From positions 267,305 through 331,304 of the forward strand of contig NZ_JBNCMT010000001.1 in the NCBI RefSeq assembly GCF_049846925.1: a DNA stretch of 64,000 nucleotides, in the 5' to 3' direction. The notes below the pieces were generated by a model that was given only the letters and a program-made list of their open reading frames with translations, did no database searches and was not told the DNA's origin. A program made the position numbers and the translations under genes. The stretch comes from Brevibacillus_H sp049846925. GTDB taxonomy: Bacteria > Bacillota > Bacilli > Brevibacillales > Brevibacillaceae. Below, in pieces: positions 18,824 to 27,571 of this stretch; positions within the stretch are counted from its first letter, which is position 1; every line of letters begins with the position of its first letter.

Positions 18824-20410
18824 CTAGTCTTCAGCTAGCCAGGTTCGAAGCAACGTGACGAATTCGTCCGGTTTGCTTCGAGCCAATTTGTCTAACTGTT
18901 TGCGTATGACTACCTCGTCACTATCTTCGTTATATGCTAGATCTGGTACCTCAAATGGCTTAGGAGGAGGTAGATCGGGCAACTCTTCCTCAATTTCTGC
19001 TTGTTGTTTACGACGTCGGTAGATCATGAATGCTACCGCAGCGAGCGCCAACAACGCTAATGCTCCTGCACCGTAAAGAATATACGAGTTAAGTGCTGAC
19101 TGTTCTTCTGCCACCACTTTACCGGAGAACTCACGTGGGAATACAGAAATACGTTGATCAATTTGCTCATCGGTTAAAGCAACATCTTTCGAACTGATCG
19201 TAACACGAACAACGTTTCGCAGAACCTGCTTGATATTGTCAATGGTTTGTTGATCCAGTTGTCCACCATTCGGGGGTTCTACGCCGACATTAATGGTAAT
19301 ATCTTCAATTTTATAAGGGCTTTCAACAATATTACGATTGATTCGATTGACTTCACGATTCACACGATCTTCTAACTCTTCGTACTCACTGTTTGCACCC
19401 TGCTGTCCTCCACCTGGGAAGGAAGGAACGTCTGTAGCACCTGTTCCAGTGGCACCTGCTGGTGGGGCACCTTGTCCAGAGAACGTCTTGGACAATTTTT
19501 CGGCACTAATAATTATTCCCTCGTTATTTTCTGCGTCAACAGGTGTTACCAGCTTCTCTTCACGATTTTCCTTAGCGAAGTTCATGTTGACAGCCGTTTG
19601 GACAATGACCTTGTCACGCCCCATCAAGGTTCCGAGAAGGTTATACAAGTTTTGTTGAATTTTACGTTCCACTTCTGTTTTGATTTTTTCTTGTTGTTGG
19701 TAAGTTGTTAAGGTTTGACCATTAGCGTCACTATCGGTTAACTCCAGCAAATTGGAGTATTGGTCAGTTATGGTAATATTTTCGATCGGCAGTTTTTCTA
19801 CACTTCGAGAAACAAGATAGTATAAGGACTTTACTTGCTGATCGTTTAATTGGGTACCCGGAGCAACTTCGACAATGACCGATGCCGTTGCAGTCTCTGG
19901 TTTATCAGTAATCCAGACATTTTCTTCTGGCAATGTAATCATTACCTGTGCGCTTTGAACTCCACGGACCCGCTCCAACATTTTTCGTAATTCTTGTTGT
20001 ACTGCGTCCTTTTCCAAAACGTCGAATTGTCTGTCAGTGATCCCAAATGTACCTGCACCTTTAAAGATTTCCGAACTGATCGACCCTGTTGCCGGTATTC
20101 CTTGGGCAGCAAGATCTACTACAACATTTTGGGCATCCACTTGAGGCACTTCGATCTGGGTTCCGTTACCCGTAATGCGGTAAGGGATCTTGCGTGTTTC
20201 CAGTTCTTGCTTGATGACCCCTACCTCTTGCTCGCTCAATTTCTGGTCATACAATGGTACGAAGACCGGGCGAGAAGCAACATATATGTAAAGGCCAAGT
20301 GATATGATTAAAAACAAGAGTATTGCCGAGATCATCCATTTTTGTCTCGTACTGAATCGATCCCAAAAGTTTTTTGCCTGTTCTCTATATAATGCTAGAC
20401 GTTCGTTCAT
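18824..20410 (-). CDS. fliF: FliF, MS-ring protein
   Basis: Forms the MS ring that nucleates flagellar assembly. The 528 residues start with a cytosolic helix and TM1 (about 27-45), then ring-building YscJ-type domains (VPLYDQKLSEQEVGVIKQEL..., followed by GVQSAQVMITLPEENVW), an external loop rich in Gly/Ala/Pro (GAPPAGATGTGATDVPSFPGGGQQG), TM2 near 440-460 and a C-terminal FliG-binding tail ending TLLRTWLAED. The first ring domain resembles the stand-alone protein encoded at 36460-36732. Confidence 0.97.
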   Translation of the reverse strand: MNERLALYREQAKNFWDRFSTRQKWMISAILLFLIISLGLYIYVASRPVFVPLYDQKLSEQEVGVIKQELETRKIPYRITGNGTQIEVPQVDAQNVVVDLAAQGIPATGSISSEIFKGAGTFGITDRQFDVLEKDAVQQELRKMLERVRGVQSAQVMITLPEENVWITDKPETATASVIVEVAPGTQLNDQQVKSLYYLVSRSVEKLPIENITITDQYSNLLELTDSDANGQTLTTYQQQEKIKTEVERKIQQNLYNLLGTLMGRDKVIVQTAVNMNFAKENREEKLVTPVDAENNEGIIISAEKLSKTFSGQGAPPAGATGTGATDVPSFPGGGQQGANSEYEELEDRVNREVNRINRNIVESPYKIEDITINVGVEPPNGGQLDQQTIDNIKQVLRNVVRVTISSKDVALTDEQIDQRISVFPREFSGKVVAEEQSALNSYILYGAGALALLALAAVAFMIYRRRKQQAEIEEELPDLPPPKPFEVPDLAYNEDSDEVVIRKQLDKLARSKPDEFVTLLRTWLAED

Positions 20411-20446
20411 AGTTCACCTCACCAAGAAAGAATACGTTACTCTAGA

Positions 20447-20743
20447 TTAGATCGGCATACGCATGATCTCTTGGTAAGATTCGATCACTTTATTACGTAC
20501 TTGCATTGTTAAGGAGAGAGCAATGGAAGATTTCTGGCTGGCAATCATCACTTGATGAATATCTTCAACCTGGCCTGTTGCGAACTTTTCTGTCAATTTA
20601 GAGGATTCTATTTGAGCTGCATTCACTTCTTCAATAGCATCAGACAAATAGCTTCCAAATGATTTGGTTACATCCGCAGGTGTCTTAGCGGGAGATTGAA
20701 TCTCAGGTTGAAATCCTAGTGGACGTATCGAATTTATTTGCAT
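20447..20743 (-). CDS. fliE: FliE, MS-ring/rod junction protein
   Basis: Joins the MS ring to the rod. The 98-aa length is typical, as are SFGSYLSDAIEEVNAAQIESSKLTEKFATGQVEDIHQVMIASQKSSIALSLTMQVRNKVIESYQEIMRMPI, the FliE C-terminal pattern. It lies between flgC and fliF, the standard order. Confidence 0.96.
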   Translation of the reverse strand: MQINSIRPLGFQPEIQSPAKTPADVTKSFGSYLSDAIEEVNAAQIESSKLTEKFATGQVEDIHQVMIASQKSSIALSLTMQVRNKVIESYQEIMRMPI

Positions 20744-20759
20744 TTTCTAGTTACCCTCC

Positions 20760-21221
20760 TTATCTCCCGTTAATTTCTAACGCTTTCATCATCATATTCT
20801 TGGAAGCATTCAGCACCGTCACGTTGGCTTCATATGAACGAGATGCAGAAATCATATCTACCATTTCTTTCATGATGTCGACATTCGGCATCATCACATA
20901 GCCATCTTGATCTGCATCAGGGTGCTCAGGATTAAACACTCGTTTGAAAGAAGTATTATCTTCCTTGATAGCCGTTACTCTCACGCCATTTTCTGGCTGA
21001 TTACTTACAACACCCATCGCTGTTTGCAATAAGCTATCAAAAGATTGATTGGTTTTCGGCATGACCTCAACCATTTTCCTACGATAAGGCTGCCATACCC
21101 CGTCCACCATCTGAGCTCTTGTTGAATTGGCATTACTTACGTTTGCAGCTATGGTGTCGAGACGCAGACGGTTCATCGTTAAAGCAGATGCTGTAATATT
21201 CATCCCTCTAAATAAACTCAT
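20760..21221 (-). CDS. flgC: FlgC, proximal rod protein
   Basis: Rod subunit. The 153 residues have the N-terminal axial motif (MNITASALTMNRLRLDTIAANVSNANST) and the C-terminal MVDMISASRSYEANVTVLNASKNMMMKALEING. The central GVVSNQPENGVRVTAI segment and the YVMMPNVD box are typical of FlgC. It is six bases from flgB. Confidence 0.96.
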   Translation of the reverse strand: MSLFRGMNITASALTMNRLRLDTIAANVSNANSTRAQMVDGVWQPYRRKMVEVMPKTNQSFDSLLQTAMGVVSNQPENGVRVTAIKEDNTSFKRVFNPEHPDADQDGYVMMPNVDIMKEMVDMISASRSYEANVTVLNASKNMMMKALEINGR

Positions 21222-21227
21222 CTAAAA

Positions 21228-21638
21228 CTACCTCCCTCCACCTTCAATAACAGATTTCAATTTGGTAAAGTAGCCATTGGTCATTTGAGTCAAGCCATTG
21301 TACCAAATTGTGTTTTTTGCCATTTGATTCATTTCATACTCTACATCTACATCGTTGCCATTGTTCTGTACGAACGCTTGGGGATTGGAGATGATTTGTG
21401 GAGCGGGAACTCTACCCCTTGCTTGTCCGAATCCAAAATGTCTCGAATCTGTTTGAAGTGCATCCAACTTTCGTCCTGACCCACTCATCTGACTTTGTAG
21501 AATTTCCTCGAATACAACTTGTTTGCTTTTGAAGTAAGGAGTATCTACGTTTGCAATATTATTCGCGATAGTCCTGTGCCGGAGTGTACTAGCATCTAGC
21601 GATCGCTCCAGTAAATTAAGTTGATTCGTAGAAATCAT
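21228..21638 (-). CDS. flgB: FlgB, proximal rod protein; first gene of the operon
   Basis: Rod subunit and leading gene of the fla/che operon. The 136-aa protein has LERSLDASTLRHRTIANNIANVDTPYFKSKQVVFEEIL at the N-terminus and a shorter C-terminal helix than FlgC, as the family does. A strong GGAGGGG site precedes the ATG. A 550-bp region separates it from codY and must hold the operon promoter. Confidence 0.96.
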   Translation of the reverse strand: MISTNQLNLLERSLDASTLRHRTIANNIANVDTPYFKSKQVVFEEILQSQMSGSGRKLDALQTDSRHFGFGQARGRVPAPQIISNPQAFVQNNGNDVDVEYEMNQMAKNTIWYNGLTQMTNGYFTKLKSVIEGGGR

Positions 21639-21769
21639 GAGTTACCCCTCCAAGAAACCTAATACTAAAATATTTCCCCAAGTTTGTCGAATATGAAACT
21701 GCTTAACCTTCTGAAATTCTTACCAACATTCACATTTTGATCCATTATCCAACCATCAAGAAGTTAGGA

Positions 21770-21798
21770 ATTATGGTTCATGTAAGAATGTTCTTCAA
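21770..21798 (-). promoter_or_regulatory. Candidate SigA promoter of the fla/che operon
   Basis: On the minus strand TTGAAG (21798-21793) and CATAAT (21775-21770) are separated by exactly 17 bp, which predicts a start near 21763 and a leader of about 125 nt before flgB. Four of six and five of six consensus bases match. It is the best-spaced pair I found in the region but is not proven. Confidence 0.4.
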
Positions 21799-22047
21799 AT
21801 CTAGTGATTTTTCCTGCTTATTCGACAGCGCAACACGTATAAATCATAACAAAATCATTTTAACGAAAAAAGCCCTATCTTTCTAAAGGAAATAATTTGC
21901 GACAAAAGCCCTGTATTTTTATTCCAATTTTGATCTGGATGAATATTTTTTTATAAATAAGACATACTTTTTTCCTAATTAACAATATTTTTTGCCAAAA
22001 CAAATCATCCTTTTTTTGGTTTTCCTGTAATCGACTAGGTATAATCT

Positions 22048-22077
22048 TAAAAAAAAAGCCTGACAGACATCGTCAGG
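22048..22077 (-). terminator. Rho-independent terminator of codY
   Basis: Read on the minus strand, CCTGAC (22077-22072) pairs with GTCAGG (22064-22059), followed by a run of T (A-run on the plus strand, 22048-22057). It lies about 110 bp after the codY stop and separates the codY unit from flgB. Confidence 0.8.
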
Positions 22078-22130
22078 ATCGACATAAATTTGACATTTTT
22101 TCCGTATACTAGGTTATTGTCCTTGCACAG

Positions 22131-22162
22131 AAAAGGTGTAGCGCTATTTCGCTACACCTTTT
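22131..22162. repeat. Perfect 13-bp inverted repeat after codY
   Basis: AAAAGGTGTAGCG (22131-22143) and CGCTACACCTTTT (22150-22162) form a perfect stem with a six-base loop. The arms end in A4/T4, so it can act as a bidirectional terminator. It lies 26 bp after the codY stop and precedes the second terminator. Confidence 0.75.
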
Positions 22163-22188
22163 GTCCTCGTTGTATCAAGCTGTTGGTC

Positions 22189-23167
22189 TTACGAAGTTCT
22201 CAATTTTTCTAACTCAGGCAGAAGCTTTTCATTCAATACTTTAATGAATGTACCTTTCATGCCCAATGAACGGGACTCAATCACGCCTGCACTTTCCAGT
22301 TTGCGTAGAGCATTGACAATAACGGAACGAGTGATACCTACACGGTCAGCGATTTTGGAAGCAACAAGCAATCCTTCTTTACCCTCAAGTTCTTCGAAAA
22401 TATGTTCAACTGCTTCTAACTCACTGTACGAAAGTGATCCGATTGCCATTTGCACAACTGCCTTGCTACGAGCTTCTTCTTCAATTGCTTCTGAACGCTC
22501 ACGCAAGATTTCCATGCCTACTACGGTAGCTCCCACTTCTGCAAGAATCAAATCGTCATCGACAAAACGATCATTCACACGAGCTAGGACCAAAGTCCCG
22601 AGTCGGTCCCCACCACCAATGATAGGAACAATCGTGGTTAATCCTGAACGGANNNNNNNNNNNNNNNNNNNNNNNNNNNNNNNNNNNNNNNNNNNNNNNN
22701 NNNNNNNNNNNNNNNNNNNNNNNNNNNNNNNNNNNNNNNNNNNNNNNNNNNNCGTCATCGACAAAACGATCATTCACACGAGCTAGGACCAAAGTCCCGA
22801 GTCGGTCCCCACCACCAATGATAGGAACAATCGTGGTTAATCCTGAACGGAATACTTCCTTCATTTCTACTGGGAATGCCGTATACGGGCTATCGACATC
22901 AAGGTTGGCAGATGTCTCTTCTACTTTTAACAGCCCAATGCTGTATTCTTCAGGGAAACGTCTTTCTTCGAGCATTTTGCGGATACGTTCGTTATCGATT
23001 TCCTGGTGGATGGTATATCCGAGCAATTTACCTTTGCGGCTCACCACAAAAATATTTGCTTCAATTACATCACTTAATACTTGACCCATTTCGTTAAAGT
23101 TTACTGCATGACCCGCAGATTTTTGCAACATGCGGTTAATTCGTCTGGTTTTGGACAACAAATCCAT
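22189..23167 (-). CDS. codY: CodY, GTP/branched-chain amino acid-sensing repressor (interrupted by assembly gap)
   Basis: Global nutrient regulator of low-GC Gram-positives. The gene is cut by 100 N at 22653-22752, but the 99 bases before the gap (22554-22652) are repeated exactly after it (22753-22851). Removing the N-run and one copy leaves 780 nt, that is 259 aa, the same length as B. subtilis CodY. The reconstructed protein has the GAF domain (MDLLSKTRRINRMLQKSAG... and SIGLLKVEETSANLDVDSPYTAFP) and the C-terminal winged HTH (ASKIADRVGITRSVIVNALRKLESAGVIESRSLG). The gene is therefore intact and the break is an assembly artefact. Confidence 0.95.
22554..22652. repeat. 99-bp duplicated contig end, copy 1
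   Basis: Identical to 22753-22851 and directly next to the N-run. It represents overlapping contig ends placed side by side by a scaffolder, not a biological repeat. Confidence 0.93.
22653..22752. other. 100-N scaffold gap inside codY
   Basis: A run of exactly 100 N, the conventional size for an unknown gap. Because the flanks overlap by 99 bp the true gap length is negative and no sequence is missing. Confidence 0.97.
22753..22851. repeat. 99-bp duplicated contig end, copy 2
   Basis: Exact repeat of 22554-22652 on the other side of the gap; see codY. Confidence 0.93.
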
Positions 23168-23201
23168 CTCTTCTTCCTCCTGACATCTACTCTCTTAATT
23201 T

Positions 23202-24596
23202 TTATAAGATGTATTGACTAAGATCTCTATTCTTCACAATATTATTTAACTTCTCTCGGACGTATTCTGGGGTGATTTTAATCACTTCCAAGTGAATATC
23301 TGGTGCTTCAAATGACAAATCTTCCAACATTTTTTCAAGAAGGGTGTGTAAACGTCTCGCACCGATGTTGTCAGTTGACTGATTTACCTCAGTTGCCAGT
23401 TTGGCAATTTCATAGATTGCATCTTCTGTAAATTCTATTTTGATACCTTCTGTCTCAAGCAGGGCAGTATACTGCTTGATTAAAGCGTTCTTCGGCTCTG
23501 TCAGAATCCTTACGAAGTCTTCTACCTGCAAGCTGGTCAGTTCTACCCGAATCGGGAAGCGACCTTGCAGCTCAGGAATCAAATCAGACGGCTTCGCCAT
23601 ATGGAAAGCACCTGCCGAGATAAACAGGACGTAATCCGTTTTAACTGGGCCGTACTTGGTCATTACGGTAGAACCTTCAACAATCGGGAGGATGTCACGT
23701 TGAACACCTTCACGAGATACATCAGGTCCACGTCCATCTTTCCCCGCAATCTTGTCAATCTCATCGATAAAGATAATTCCTTGCTGTTCAGCACGGTGGA
23801 TTGATTCCTGAATAACTTCATCCATATCCACAAGTTTTTGCGCTTCCTGTTGAATTAATACCTTTCTGGCATCTTTAATTCGTAATTTTCGTTTCTTGGT
23901 ACGCTTAGGCAATATGCTTCCTAGCATATCCTGCATTTGCATCCCCATTTGTTCTGCACCTGGAACTTGGAACATATCCAGCATGCCAGGAGACTGATCT
24001 TCAACATCAATCTCGATGATCTGATCTTCCAATTGACCTGCCGCAACCTGGAACGCTGCTTGTCGGCGCTGCTGCTCAAGAGAAACATCTTCTGGATCTG
24101 GTTGCGGAGCTTGCTGTTGTTGATTGCCGAACAACATCTCCAGCGGATTCTTGAATCCAACCTGCTGTTTGCGAGACGGAACCAGTATATGAACGATCGC
24201 TTCATTGGCCAGTTTCTCCGCTTTTTCTTTCACAGCTTCCATTTTTTCGGTTTTTACCATACGGATGGCTGTTTCAACCAAATCACGCACCATTGACTCA
24301 ACATCCCGACCAACATAGCCTACTTCGGTAAACTTAGTCGCCTCTACTTTGATGAAGGGAGCTCCCGTCAATTTGGCAATGCGACGAGCAATCTCAGTTT
24401 TACCTACCCCTGTCGGACCAATCATAAGAATGTTTTTTGGAATTACCTCTTCAATCATACTTTCAGGCAATTTGCTTCGGCGAAATCGGTTTCGAAGAGC
24501 AACTGCAATGGCACGCTTGGCTTGTGCTTGCCCCACAATATACTTGTTTAAATGTTCAACGATTACTCTGGGAGTCAATTGTTCCAGATTCACCAA
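23202..24596 (-). CDS. hslU: HslU (ClpY), ATPase of the HslUV protease
   Basis: AAA+ unfoldase that feeds substrates to HslV. The 464-aa protein has Walker A GPTGVGKT at about 60-67, the GYVGRDVESMVRDL pore region, an intermediate I-domain (about 130-250, Gln-rich), Walker B GIIFIDEIDKIAG and the C-terminal sensor-2 region ending SQYIL, which docks into HslV. The start codon is TTG with a GGGAGG site seven bases upstream; the next codon is GTG and could also serve. Confidence 0.96.
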   Translation of the reverse strand: MVNLEQLTPRVIVEHLNKYIVGQAQAKRAIAVALRNRFRRSKLPESMIEEVIPKNILMIGPTGVGKTEIARRIAKLTGAPFIKVEATKFTEVGYVGRDVESMVRDLVETAIRMVKTEKMEAVKEKAEKLANEAIVHILVPSRKQQVGFKNPLEMLFGNQQQQAPQPDPEDVSLEQQRRQAAFQVAAGQLEDQIIEIDVEDQSPGMLDMFQVPGAEQMGMQMQDMLGSILPKRTKKRKLRIKDARKVLIQQEAQKLVDMDEVIQESIHRAEQQGIIFIDEIDKIAGKDGRGPDVSREGVQRDILPIVEGSTVMTKYGPVKTDYVLFISAGAFHMAKPSDLIPELQGRFPIRVELTSLQVEDFVRILTEPKNALIKQYTALLETEGIKIEFTEDAIYEIAKLATEVNQSTDNIGARRLHTLLEKMLEDLSFEAPDIHLEVIKITPEYVREKLNNIVKNRDLSQYIL

Positions 24597-24624
24597 TGCG
24601 ATTCCTCCCTGCTACTTTTTTCTG

Positions 24625-24703
24625 TGAAAAACGTCTCGACGTTTTTCATAAAAGTGGATGCGACCGCTTGAGGTCAAATATAACGGTCATGACTGTTATA
24701 TTT
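24625..24703. repeat. Two strong dyads between hslV and hslU
   Basis: An 11-bp perfect inverted repeat (24625-24635 with 24638-24648, two bases between the arms) and a 28-bp near-perfect palindrome (24676-24703, one mismatched pair, centred on GTCATGAC) occupy most of the 99-bp gap. The second overlaps the hslV stop codon. Neither has a proper T-run, so processing or attenuation between the two cistrons is more likely than termination. Confidence 0.6.
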
Positions 24704-25235
24704 CTTCAACAACCAAGTTGGAGTTGGTAAATACACAAATCTCCGCTGCTGTTAAAAGGGAAGCCTGTGCAATCTCTCTTGCAGTCAGATGGGGTGCATA
24801 TTTTTTCAACGCACGTCCTGCCGCCAAAGCAAAACTTCCACCTGATCCAATCGCTAAAATCCCATCATCTGGCTCGATAATCTCGCCATTACCGGAAACT
24901 AATAGAAGGTTATCCTTGTTCATGACGATCATCATTGCTTCTAATCGACGCAATACTTTATCTGACCGCCAATCTTTGGCTAATTCAACAGCAGCTCTTT
25001 GCAAGTTGCCATGGTACTCTTCTAATTTGCCTTCGAACTTCTCAAATAAAGTAATTGCATCGGCAACAGATCCCGCAAATCCAGCGATGACCTCTCCACG
25101 ATACAAACGACGAACTTTCTTTGCTCCGTTCTTCATAACCATACTATTTCCAAAAGTAACCTGACCGTCTCCGGCCATTGCTGCACCTCCATTATGGTGT
25201 ACAGCAAATATGGTAGTGGCGTGAAATTGCTCCAT
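24696..25235 (-). CDS. hslV: HslV (ClpQ/CodW), protease subunit
   Basis: Proteasome-like peptidase partner of HslU. The N-terminus is MEQFHATTIFAVHHNGGAAMAGDGQVT, with the TTIFAV stretch that carries the usual N-terminal threonine nucleophile after processing, and the GDGQVT/GFAGSVADA motifs. The B. subtilis protein uses an N-terminal Ser; no Ser is present here ahead of the Thr pair, so Thr catalysis is expected. A TTG at 25244 directly after the xerC stop is an alternative start three codons upstream. Confidence 0.94.
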   Translation of the reverse strand: MEQFHATTIFAVHHNGGAAMAGDGQVTFGNSMVMKNGAKKVRRLYRGEVIAGFAGSVADAITLFEKFEGKLEEYHGNLQRAAVELAKDWRSDKVLRRLEAMMIVMNKDNLLLVSGNGEIIEPDDGILAIGSGGSFALAAGRALKKYAPHLTAREIAQASLLTAAEICVFTNSNLVVEEI

Positions 25236-25244
25236 CTTCTCCAA

Positions 25245-26168
25245 TCACTTCCTTCTCTTGTCCGCCCGAGGATGGGCAGAATCGTAAACTTGACGCAACC
25301 GTTCTTTGGTTACATGCGTGTAAACCTGCGTTGTCGAGATGTTAACGTGCCCTAGTAGTTCTTGTACGGTTCGCAGATCAGCACCTGCATCAAGCAGATG
25401 GGTGGCAAACGTATGTCGAAATGTATGAGGAGAGATATGTAAATGAAGAGCAGCCGCTTCTACGTGTTTGTTCACAATGCGTCGAACGCTGCGATCAGAT
25501 AAGCGCTCTCCACGATAATTTAACAGGAATACTCCGTGATCAGGCTTGCCATCAAGCAGCATTTCTCTTCCCTGTTCTAAATATTGCCGAATTGCCTGTA
25601 TCGCATAACTGCCAATCGGAACATATCTTTCTTTTGCCCCTTTACCAAACACCAGGGCAACACCAGTCGAAAGGTCCAGTGAAGCAAGTGTTAAAGTAAC
25701 AAGTTCAGTTACACGAATACCGCTGGCGTACAGCAGTTCAAAAATTACTCGATCTCGTTGCCCAAGCGGTGTCCCGGAATCAGGTAGCTCAAGCAAGGTT
25801 TGTATCTCATGCGGATACATGAAAGAGGGTAATTTTTTCTCCACTTTTGGTGTCGAAACCAGTTGAAATGGATTTTGACTCACATTTCTCTCGCGCATAT
25901 GGAATCGAAAAAAACTGCGTAAACTTGAGAGTTTGCGAGCGATACTTCGCCTCGCTAGCCCTTTCTTTGCTAAATGGGCCAAAAATGAGCGTCCATGCAA
26001 ATAAGAAACAGCATCCAATGTATCAATTTGGTGCTGTTCCATAAATACGGCAAATTCAAGAATATCCGCAGAATATTGGTTGATTGTATGGCGAGATGCA
26101 TTTTTCTCTACCTGTAAATAGTGAAGAAACGGTTCTAAACAGGTGGATAAAACCACTGAATTGTCCAT
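25245..26168 (-). CDS. xerC: XerC tyrosine recombinase (CodV)
   Basis: Site-specific recombinase that resolves chromosome dimers at dif with a partner. The 307-aa protein has an N-terminal SAM-like core-binding domain (LEPFLHYLQVEKNASRHTINQY) and the catalytic residues Arg in YASGIRVTELV, His-x-x-Arg in PHTFRHTFATHLLDAGADL, and Tyr in ISTTQVYTHV. Position upstream of hslVU and codY is the conserved codV-clpQ-clpY-codY cluster, so it is the housekeeping enzyme and not an integrase. Confidence 0.95.
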   Translation of the reverse strand: MDNSVVLSTCLEPFLHYLQVEKNASRHTINQYSADILEFAVFMEQHQIDTLDAVSYLHGRSFLAHLAKKGLARRSIARKLSSLRSFFRFHMRERNVSQNPFQLVSTPKVEKKLPSFMYPHEIQTLLELPDSGTPLGQRDRVIFELLYASGIRVTELVTLTLASLDLSTGVALVFGKGAKERYVPIGSYAIQAIRQYLEQGREMLLDGKPDHGVFLLNYRGERLSDRSVRRIVNKHVEAAALHLHISPHTFRHTFATHLLDAGADLRTVQELLGHVNISTTQVYTHVTKERLRQVYDSAHPRADKRRK

Positions 26169-26238
26169 CTCACACGTACTCTCCTCGAAGGCAACTATAT
26201 AGTAACATAGTATATACTGCTTATCAACCTAAATTGTA

Positions 26239-27543
26239 TCATTTCTGTGAAAAATTCTGAATAGTTTCTAACGCTCTTGCAGCTAACCGTTCATTCTTAT
26301 CTTTCTTGTTGCGAATCTTTTGACCCAGAGCAGGTAGCAGTCCGAAATTTGCATTCATTGGCTGAAAATGCTTTGCGTCAGTAGTCGTAATGTAGTGAGC
26401 CATACTTCCGATTACTGTCTCTGCAGGAAACGAAAGCAACTCCTCCCCTTTTATCAGCTTTGCTGCATTTATCCCTGCAAGCAAACCGGATGCGGCAGAT
26501 TCCACATAGCCTTCGACGCCTGTCATTTGTCCGGCAAAGAATAGGCTATCCCGTTCTCTGTATTGATACGTAGGACGAAGCAGTTTCGGTGAGTTGATAA
26601 AAGTGTTTCGATGCATCACACCGTAACGAACAATTTCACAATTCTCCAATCCAGGGATCATGGAAAACACTCGTTTTTGCTCAGGCCATTTCAGGTGCGT
26701 CTGAAAACCTACTATATTATATAGTGTCGCAGCACTGTTATCCTGGCGAAGCTGGACAACAGCAAACGGCTGTTCTCCAGTGTGAGGATTAACCAGACCC
26801 ACTGGCTTCAACGGACCAAACAGCATCGTCTGTTTTCCTCGACCAGCCATTACCTCAATCGGCATGCACCCTTCAAAAAACACTTCTTTCTCAAATTCCT
26901 TGACAGGTACCGCTTCTGCTGAAATCAGTGCCTCATAAAAACGATTATATTCCTCTTCATTCATCGGGCAATTCAGGTATGCCGCCTCTCCTTTATCGTA
27001 ACGAGAAGCGATAAATGCCTTGCTCATATCAATCGAATCTTTCTCAATGATGGGTGCAGCAGCATCATAGAAGTACAGATATTCCTGACCAGTAAGATTT
27101 TTGAGTTTGTCTGACAAACTGGCGGAAGTAAGTGGTCCTGAAGCGATAACCGTGTACCCTTCCGGAATCTCTTCGACTTCCTGATTAATGACCTCAATCA
27201 GCGGATGGTTGCGTACAGCCTGAGTTACATATTCGGCAAATTCATGCCGATCGACTGCCAATGCACCTCCCGCAGGAACCTGGCAATTGTCAGCAGCCTT
27301 GATAATAATGGAATTCAGGTGACGCATCTCTTCCTTTAATACACCCACCGCATTGGTCAGCGTATTGGCTCGCAATGAATTGCTGCATACCAATTCTGCA
27401 AACTTGTCGGTGTGATGGGCTGGAGTCTGCTTTACCGGTCGCATCTCATACAGTTTCACAGAGACTCCTCTCTCTGCAATTTGCCAAGCTGCTTCACTGC
27501 CTGCCAACCCTGCTCCGACAACAGTTACGTATGGTTGTGTCAT
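26239..27543 (-). CDS. trmFO: TrmFO, folate-dependent tRNA (uracil-54-C5) methyltransferase
   Basis: Flavoprotein that methylates U54 of tRNA using methylenetetrahydrofolate. The 434-aa protein starts with the FAD-binding motif VVGAGLAGSEAAWQIA and has the TrmFO signatures CSNSLRANTLTNAVGVLKEEM, FFEGCMPIEVMAGRGKQTMLFGPLKPVGL and a closing TGVEGYVESAASGLLAGINAA. Cysteine and Arg residues for methyl transfer lie in these blocks. Conserved neighbour of topA and xerC. Confidence 0.96.
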   Translation of the reverse strand: MTQPYVTVVGAGLAGSEAAWQIAERGVSVKLYEMRPVKQTPAHHTDKFAELVCSNSLRANTLTNAVGVLKEEMRHLNSIIIKAADNCQVPAGGALAVDRHEFAEYVTQAVRNHPLIEVINQEVEEIPEGYTVIASGPLTSASLSDKLKNLTGQEYLYFYDAAAPIIEKDSIDMSKAFIASRYDKGEAAYLNCPMNEEEYNRFYEALISAEAVPVKEFEKEVFFEGCMPIEVMAGRGKQTMLFGPLKPVGLVNPHTGEQPFAVVQLRQDNSAATLYNIVGFQTHLKWPEQKRVFSMIPGLENCEIVRYGVMHRNTFINSPKLLRPTYQYRERDSLFFAGQMTGVEGYVESAASGLLAGINAAKLIKGEELLSFPAETVIGSMAHYITTTDAKHFQPMNANFGLLPALGQKIRNKKDKNERLAARALETIQNFSQK

Positions 27544-27571
27544 GCTGAGTACCCTCCAACTATTGATACGA

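Larger units (their letters stand above)
21639..22188. other. 550-bp flgB/codY intergenic region
   Basis: AT-rich spacer with no credible reading frame. It contains the codY terminator (22048-22077), a 13-bp-stem inverted repeat directly after codY (22131-22162), a candidate SigA promoter for the fla/che operon (21770-21798), and two copies of a CGAnAAAAGCCCTrT-type element (21864-21879 and 21900-21915) 36 bp apart. I found no SigD promoter of the TAAA-N15-GCCGATAT type here. Confidence 0.7.

Noticed and set aside
22090..22110. TTGACA and TATACT in the codY/flgB spacer as a plus-strand promoter
   Set aside because: The two hexamers are only 9 bp apart and no plus-strand gene follows.
22244..22786. 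Plus-strand frame across the codY gap
   Set aside because: It reads through N-run and is the antisense of codY; an artefact.
25245..26168. Tyrosine recombinase as evidence of an integrated element
   Set aside because: It lies in the conserved xerC-hslV-hslU-codY cluster and is the housekeeping XerC.
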